Shown here: positions 60,786-64,000 of the stretch, in pieces
Layout of the letters: the number at the start of each line of letters is the position of its first letter
Position numbering within the stretch: the stretch's first letter is position 1
Notes under the pieces: model-generated
What the model was told of the DNA's origin: nothing
What the model saw: the letters and a program-made list of their open reading frames with translations, nothing else
Databases searched by the model: none
Source: Baylisascaris procyonis
Taxonomy: Eukaryota; Nematoda; Chromadorea; Rhabditida; Ascarididae
Reading direction: 5' to 3'
DNA length: 64,000 bases
NCBI GenBank assembly: GCA_037389465.1
Contig: JAZARR010000152.1
Coordinates: 1,785,147 to 1,849,146, forward strand
Translations under genes and position numbers: made by a program

Positions 60786-61222
60786 AGCCTAAGCCTAAGC
60801 TTAAGCCTAAGCCTAAGCCTAAGCCTAAGCCTAAGCCTAAAGCCTAAGCCTAAGCCAAGCAAGCCTATGCCTAAGCCTAAGCCTAAGCCTAAGCCTAAGC
60901 CTAAGCCTAAGCCTAAGCCTAAGCCTAAGATTTAAGCCTAAGCCTAAGCCTAAGCCTAAGCCTAAGCCTAAGCCTAAGCCTAAGCCTAAGCCTAAGCCTA
61001 AGCCTAAGCCATAAGCCTAAGCCTAAGCCTAAGCCTAAGCCTAAGCCTAAGCCTAAGCCTAAGCCTAAGCCTAAGCCTAAGCCTAAGCCTAAGCCTATGC
61101 CTAAGCCTAAGCCTAAGCCTAAGCCTAAGCCTAAGCCTAAGACTAAGCCTAAGCCTAAGCCTAACCCTAAGCCTAAGCCTAAGCCTAAGCCTAAGCCTAA
61201 GCCTAAGCCTAAGCCTAAGATT

Positions 61223-61480
61223 AAGCCTAAGCCTAAGCCTAAGCCTAAGCCTAAGCCTAAGCCTAAGCCTAAGCCTAAGCCTAAGCCTAAGCCTAAGCCT
61301 AAGCCTAAGCCTAAGCCTAAGCCTAAGCCTAAGCCTAAGCCTAAGCCTAAGCCTAAGCCTAAGCCTAAGCCTAAGCCTAAGCCTAAGCCTAAGCCTAAGC
61401 CTAAGCCTAAGCCTAAGCCTAAGCCTAAGCCTAAGCCTAAGCCTAAGCCTAAGCCTAAGCCTAAGCCTAAGCCTAAGCCT
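61223..61480 (-). repeat. Perfect run of 43 TTAGGC units
   Basis: 258 bp without deviation, the longest clean run I found inside the inner zones. It is bounded by AAGATT (61217-61222) and AAGCCC (61481-61486). Confidence 0.9.
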
Positions 61481-62446
61481 AAGCCCAAGCCTAAGCCTAA
61501 GCCTAAGCCTAAGCCTAAGCCTAAGCCTAAGCTAAGAGGTAAGCCTAAGCCTAAGCCTAAGCCTAAGCCTAAGCCTAAGCCTAAGCCTAAGCCTAAGCCT
61601 AAGCCTAAGCCTAAGCCTAAGCCTAAGCCTAAGCCTAAGCCAAGCCTAAGCCTAAGCCTAAGCCTAAGCCTAAGCCTAAGCCTAAGCCTAAGCCTAAGCC
61701 TAAGCCTAAGCCTAAGCCTAAGCCTAAGCCTAAGCCTAAGCCTAAGCCTAAGCCTAAGCCTAAGCCTAAGCCTAAGCCTAAGCCTAAGCCTAAGCCTAAG
61801 CCTAAGCCTAAGCCTAAGCCTAAGCCAAGCCTAAGCCTAAGCCTAAGCCCAAGCCTAAGCCTAAGCCTAAGCCTAAGCCTAAGCCTAAGCCTAAGCCCAA
61901 GCCTAAGCCTAAGCCTAAGCCTAAGCCTAAGCCTAAGCCTAAGCCTAAGCCTAAGCCTAAGCCTAAGCCTAAGCCTAAGCCTAAGCCTAAGCCTAAGCCT
62001 AAGCCTAAGCCTAAGCCTAAGCCTAAGCCTAAGCCTAAGCCTAAGCCTAAGCCTAAGCCTAAGCCAAGCCTAAGCCTAAGCCTAAGCCTAAGCCTAAGCC
62101 TAAGCCTAAGCCTAAGCCTAAGCCCTAAGCCTAAGCCTAAGCCTAAGCCTAAGCCTAAGCCTAAGCCTAAGCCTAAGCCTAAGCCTAAGCCTAAGCCTAA
62201 GCCTAAGCCTAAGCCTAAGCCTAAGCCTAAGCCTAAGCCTAAGCCAAAGCCTAAGCCTAAGCCTAAGCCTAAGCCTAAGCCCAAGCCTAAGCCTAAGCCT
62301 AAGCCTAAGCCTAAGCCTAAGCCTAAGCCTAAGCCTAAGCCTAAGCCTAAGCCTAAGCCTAAGCCTAAGCCTAAGCCTAAGCCTAAGCCTAAGCCTAAAG
62401 CGTAAGCCCAAGCCTAAGCCTAAGCCTAAGCCTAAGCCCTAAGCCT

Positions 62447-62458
62447 AAGCCAGGGGCT
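62447..62458 (-). repeat. Twelve-base variant AAGCCAGGGGCT
   Basis: Two unit lengths replaced by AAGCCAGGGGCT. It holds a run of four G on the C-rich strand, which I saw nowhere else in the window. The register is preserved. Confidence 0.85.
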
Positions 62459-62566
62459 AAGCCTAAGCCTAAGCCTAAGCCTAAGCCTAAGCCTAAGCCT
62501 AAGCCTAAGCCTAAGCCTAAGCCTAAGCCTAAGCCTAAGCCTAAGCCTAAGCCTAAGCCTAAGCCT
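62459..62566 (-). repeat. Perfect island of 18 units
   Basis: 108 bp of unmodified units inside the degenerate zone, ended on the right by the unit AGGCGT (62567-62572). A second island at 63235-63300 ends with the same unit. Confidence 0.9.
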
Positions 62567-62638
62567 AGGCGTAAGCCTAAGCCTAAGCCTAAGCAAGCCT
62601 AGCCTAAGCCTAAGCCTAAGCCTAAGCCCAAGCCTAAG

Positions 62639-62674
62639 CGTAAGCCTATGCCTAAGCCTAAGCCTAAGCCTGAG
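62639..62674. repeat. 36-nt direct repeat, copy 1
   Basis: Runs from CGTAAGCCTATG to CCTGAG and is identical to 62718-62753, 79 bp downstream. The informative variants are GCGT, CCTATG and CCTGAG, in that order and with equal spacing. Confidence 0.85.
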
Positions 62675-62717
62675 GCCTAAGCCCAAGCTTAAGCCCAAGC
62701 CTAAGCCCAAGCCTAAA

Positions 62718-62753
62718 CGTAAGCCTATGCCTAAGCCTAAGCCTAAGCCTGAG
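62718..62753. repeat. 36-nt direct repeat, copy 2
   Basis: Second copy of 62639-62674. It differs just outside the repeat (AAACGT instead of AAGCGT upstream; ACTAAG instead of GCCTAAG downstream), so the copies have diverged at their edges. Confidence 0.85.
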
Positions 62754-62767
62754 ACTAAGCCTAAGCC
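62722..62767. repeat. 46-nt direct repeat, copy 1
   Basis: Contains CCTATG and CCTGAGACTAAG and is identical to 63698-63743, 976 bp away. It overlaps copy 2 of the 36-nt repeat, so this inner segment appears in up to three places. Confidence 0.85.
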
Positions 62768-62896
62768 TAAGCGTAAGCCTAAGCCTAAGCCAGGAGATTT
62801 AAGCCTAAGCCTAAGTCTAAGCCTAAGCCTAAGCCTAAGCCCAGGCCTGAGCCTAAGCCTAAGCCTAAGCCTATGAGTAGGCCTAAGCCTAAACCT

Positions 62897-62966
62897 AAGC
62901 CTAAGCCTAAGCCAGAGTTTTAAGCCTAAGCCAAGATTTAAGCCTAAGCCTAAGCCTAAGCCTAAG
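62897..62966. repeat. 70-nt direct repeat, copy 1
   Basis: Identical to 63367-63436, exactly 470 bp away. The informative core is CCAGAGTTTT (62912-62921) followed by CCAAGATTT (62931-62939), separated by one near-canonical stretch; the remainder is canonical units of equal number in both copies. Confidence 0.88.
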
Positions 62967-63131
62967 CCTAAGCCTGAGACCAAGCCTAAGCCTAAGCCTA
63001 AGCCTAAGCCCAAGCCCAAGCCTAAGCCTAAGCCTATGCCTAAGCCTAAGCCTATGAGTGAGCCTAAGCCTAAGCCTAAGCCTAAGCCTGAGACCAGCCT
63101 AAGCTTAAGCCTACATAAGTCTAAGCCTAAG

Positions 63132-63145
63132 CCTAACCTAAAGCC
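63132..63145. repeat. CCTAACCTAAAGCC, copy 1 of 3
   Basis: A unit lacking G (CCTAA) followed by a unit with an extra A (CTAAAG). The identical word occurs at 63346-63359 and 63467-63480. After copies 1 and 2 the sequence continues AAGCCTAA; after copy 3 it continues TAAGCC. Confidence 0.85.
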
Positions 63146-63234
63146 AAGCCTAAGCCCAAGCAAAGCCTAAGCCTAAGCCTAAGCGTAAGCCTAAGCCTAA
63201 GCCTAAGAGTAAACCTAAGCCAAGATTTGAGCCT

Positions 63235-63300
63235 AAGCCTAAGCCTAAGCCTAAGCCTAAGCCTAAGCCTAAGCCTAAGCCTAAGCCTAAGCCTAAGCCT
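63235..63300 (-). repeat. Perfect island of 11 units
   Basis: 66 bp of unmodified units between CCAAGATTTGAGCCT (63220-63234) and AGGCGT (63301-63306). Confidence 0.88.
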
Positions 63301-63345
63301 AGGCGTAAGCCTAAGCCTAAGCCTAAGCCTAAGCCTAAGCCTAAG

Positions 63346-63359
63346 CCTAACCTAAAGCC
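63346..63359. repeat. CCTAACCTAAAGCC, copy 2 of 3
   Basis: Same word as 63132-63145. It lies just upstream of copy 2 of the 70-nt repeat (63367-63436). Confidence 0.85.
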
Positions 63360-63366
63360 AAGCCTA

Positions 63367-63436
63367 AAGCCTAAGCCTAAGCCAGAGTTTTAAGCCTAAG
63401 CCAAGATTTAAGCCTAAGCCTAAGCCTAAGCCTAAG
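63367..63436. repeat. 70-nt direct repeat, copy 2
   Basis: Identical to 62897-62966. Immediately downstream this copy continues with ATTTGG, where copy 1 continues with canonical units and then CCTGAGAC. Confidence 0.88.
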
Positions 63437-63466
63437 ATTTGGCCTAAGCCTAAGCTTAAGCCTAAG

Positions 63467-63480
63467 CCTAACCTAAAGCC
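63467..63480. repeat. CCTAACCTAAAGCC, copy 3 of 3
   Basis: Same word as 63132-63145 and 63346-63359; preceded by an AAGCTT unit at 63452-63457. Confidence 0.85.
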
Positions 63481-63503
63481 TAAGCCTAAGCAAGCCTAAG
63501 CCT

Positions 63504-63550
63504 AAGCGTGAGTTGCAAGGCCAAGCCTAAGCCTAAGCCTAAGAGCAAAA
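63504..63550. repeat. Most divergent patch of the telomere tract
   Basis: AAGCGTGAGTTGCAAGGCC at 63504-63522, then three canonical-like units, then AAGAGCAAAACC (63541-63552). The stretch GTGAGTTGCAAGG has little left of the unit. It may be a heavily mutated pair of units or a tiny foreign insertion; it is too short to identify. Confidence 0.6.
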
Positions 63551-63697
63551 CCTAAGCCTAAGCCTAAGCCTAAGCCTAAGCCTAAGCCTAAGCCTAAGCC
63601 TAAGCCAGAGTTTAAGCCTAAGCCTAAGCCTAAGCCTAAGCCTAAGCCTAAGCCTAAGCCTAAGCCTAAGCCCCAGCCTAAGCCCAAGCCTAAGCCT

Positions 63698-63743
63698 AGC
63701 CTATGCCTAAGCCTAAGCCTAAGCCTGAGACTAAGCCTAAGCC
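63698..63743. repeat. 46-nt direct repeat, copy 2
   Basis: Identical to 62722-62767 through CCTATG and CCTGAGACTAAG; flanking units differ on both sides (CCTAG upstream, CCAGAGCC downstream). Confidence 0.85.
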
Positions 63744-63825
63744 AGAGCCTAAGCCTAAGCCTGAGCCTAAGCCTAAGCCTAAGCCTAAGCCTAAGCCTAA
63801 GCCTAAGCCTAAGACCAAGCCTAAT

Positions 63826-63858
63826 CCTAAGCCTAAGCCAGATGTTTAAGCCTAAGCC
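63826..63858. repeat. 33-nt direct repeat, copy 1
   Basis: Carries CCAGATGTTT (63838-63847) with canonical flanks and is identical to 63904-63936, 78 bp (thirteen unit lengths) downstream. Confidence 0.83.
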
Positions 63859-63903
63859 TAAGCCTAAGCCTAAGCCTAAGCCTAACTTAAGCCTAAGCCT
63901 AAG

Positions 63904-63936
63904 CCTAAGCCTAAGCCAGATGTTTAAGCCTAAGCC
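63904..63936. repeat. 33-nt direct repeat, copy 2
   Basis: Second copy with CCAGATGTTT at 63916-63925. It runs directly into CCAGAGATTT (63935-63944), a related insertion. Confidence 0.83.
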
Positions 63937-64000
63937 AGAGATTTAAGCCTAAGCCTAAGCCTAAGCCTAAGCCTAAGCCTAAGCCAGAGCCTAAGAATAA

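Larger units (their letters stand above)
59770..62396 (-). repeat. Inner telomere, lightly degenerate TTAGGC
   Basis: About 2.6 kb of mostly canonical AAGCCT with about 38 isolated variant units; I parsed it unit by unit and the runs between variants are exact multiples of six. Substitution units include AAGATT (59767, 61217), AAGTCT (59821), AAGGCT (59941), AAACCT (60049), AAGCTT (60169, 60797), ATGCCT (60867, 61097), AAGACT (61139), AACCCT (61163), AAGCCA (62241) and AAGCCC (60109, 60163, 61481, 61845, 61893, 62277). Length variants include AGCCT (59989, 60355, 60396, 60786), AAGCC (60852, 61637, 61822, 62061), AAGCCCT (60623, 62120), AAAGCCT (60839), AAGCCAT (61006) and AAGATTT (60927). 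No gene lies in it. Most likely this is the old inner part of the telomere, no longer renewed by telomerase. Consensus errors in one-base AA or CC length changes cannot be excluded. Confidence 0.93.
62397..64000 (-). repeat. Inner telomere-derived zone, heavily degenerate
   Basis: About 1.6 kb still recognisable as AAGCCT-derived but with variants every few units, starting at AAAGCGT (62397-62403). The variants are not random. AAGCGT-type units, CCTGAGAC, CCTATGAGT, CCTAACCTAAAGCC and a class of insertions ending in TTT recur, and several blocks of 33-70 nt are present twice. Canonical islands of 18 and 11 units remain at 62459-62566 and 63235-63300. The zone runs off the right edge (last bases CTAAGAATAA), so its junction with unique subtelomeric DNA is not visible. 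No gene, transposon terminus or tRNA-like fold is apparent in it. Confidence 0.92.

Noticed and set aside
61163..61168. A single vertebrate-type unit, AACCCT (TTAGGG on the other strand).
   Set aside because: One G-to-C change from AAGCCT explains it; it is isolated and no run of such units exists, so it is no sign of contamination or an ancestral repeat.
61097..61834. Plus-strand ATG-started open frame of about 245 codons encoding alternating Lys-Pro, then Ser-Leu.
   Set aside because: It is the AAGCCT unit read in its open frames. The start is the chance variant CCTATGCC, and the switch to Ser-Leu is the 5-base unit at 61637. There is no domain, splice signal or composition typical of a gene.
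60353..62411. Minus-strand open frames at 60353-60862, 60925-61488, 61820-62284 and 62118-62411, with smaller ones at 59970-60170 and 63502-63687.
   Set aside because: All are Leu-Gly or Arg-Leu repeats from TTAGGC in its two open frames; starts are chance ATGs in variant units. Two of them overlap in different frames, as expected for repeat artefacts.
62432..63163. Minus-strand open frame of about 243 codons, more varied in sequence than the others.
   Set aside because: The extra residues come from the degenerate units of zone 3; the protein is still Leu-Gly and Arg-Leu alternation and follows the repeat with no independent coding signal.
60169..63457. Palindromic AAGCTT sites (60169, 60797, 62685, 63101, 63452) as possible protein sites or hairpins.
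   Set aside because: Each is a one-base C-to-T change of the unit; the palindrome is only 6-8 bp. Useful as restriction landmarks, but not evidence of function.
62397..64000. Possible CRISPR-like array (regular repeats with variable pieces).
   Set aside because: The regular element is the 6-bp telomere unit. The variable pieces are mutated units without constant length, and repeated pieces are identical copies rather than unique spacers.
1..64000. Interstitial telomere tract or simple satellite instead of a chromosome end.
   Set aside because: The array begins at base 1, has the correct strand polarity for a left end, is perfect outward and degenerates inward. An interstitial tract would be expected to degenerate throughout and have unique DNA on both sides. 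Terminal identity still depends on the assembly being correct.

Overview
The window is one end of a linear chromosome from an organism whose telomere unit is TTAGGC on the G-rich strand (AAGCCT or GCCTAA on the strand given). This unit is the classical nematode telomere repeat, known from Caenorhabditis, Ascaris, Pristionchus and others, so a nematode is by far the best guess; nothing here identifies the species. The given strand is C-rich and starts at base 1. That is the polarity expected if base 1 is the left physical end of the chromosome, with the G-rich strand ending 3' there and the chromosome interior to the right.

There are three zones. (1) 1-59769: an uninterrupted AAGCCT array of about 9,961 units with no deviating base that I could see. 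(2) 59770-62396: still mostly perfect units in 18-258 bp runs, broken by about 38 variant units (roughly 9% of units), many of them one-base length changes of the AA or CC tract. (3) 62397-64000: a strongly degenerate telomere-derived zone in which the same non-canonical words recur and whole variant blocks (33, 36, 46 and 70 nt) occur twice. The change from perfect to lightly to heavily degenerate is the expected pattern for an end renewed by telomerase, with an old, non-renewed inner part that changes by point mutation, slippage and local duplication. The window ends inside zone 3, so no unique subtelomeric DNA and no gene is reached.

There are no credible genes, RNA genes, mobile elements, promoters or CRISPR arrays. 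Long open frames in the last 4 kb are artefacts of a 6-base unit that divides into two codons: they encode only alternating dipeptides (Leu-Gly, Arg-Leu, Pro-Lys, Leu-Ser). The points worth following up are the length and perfection of the terminal array (biology or assembly), the patterned nature of the inner variants, and the block duplications that record how the inner telomere evolved. I did not find a new coding system.
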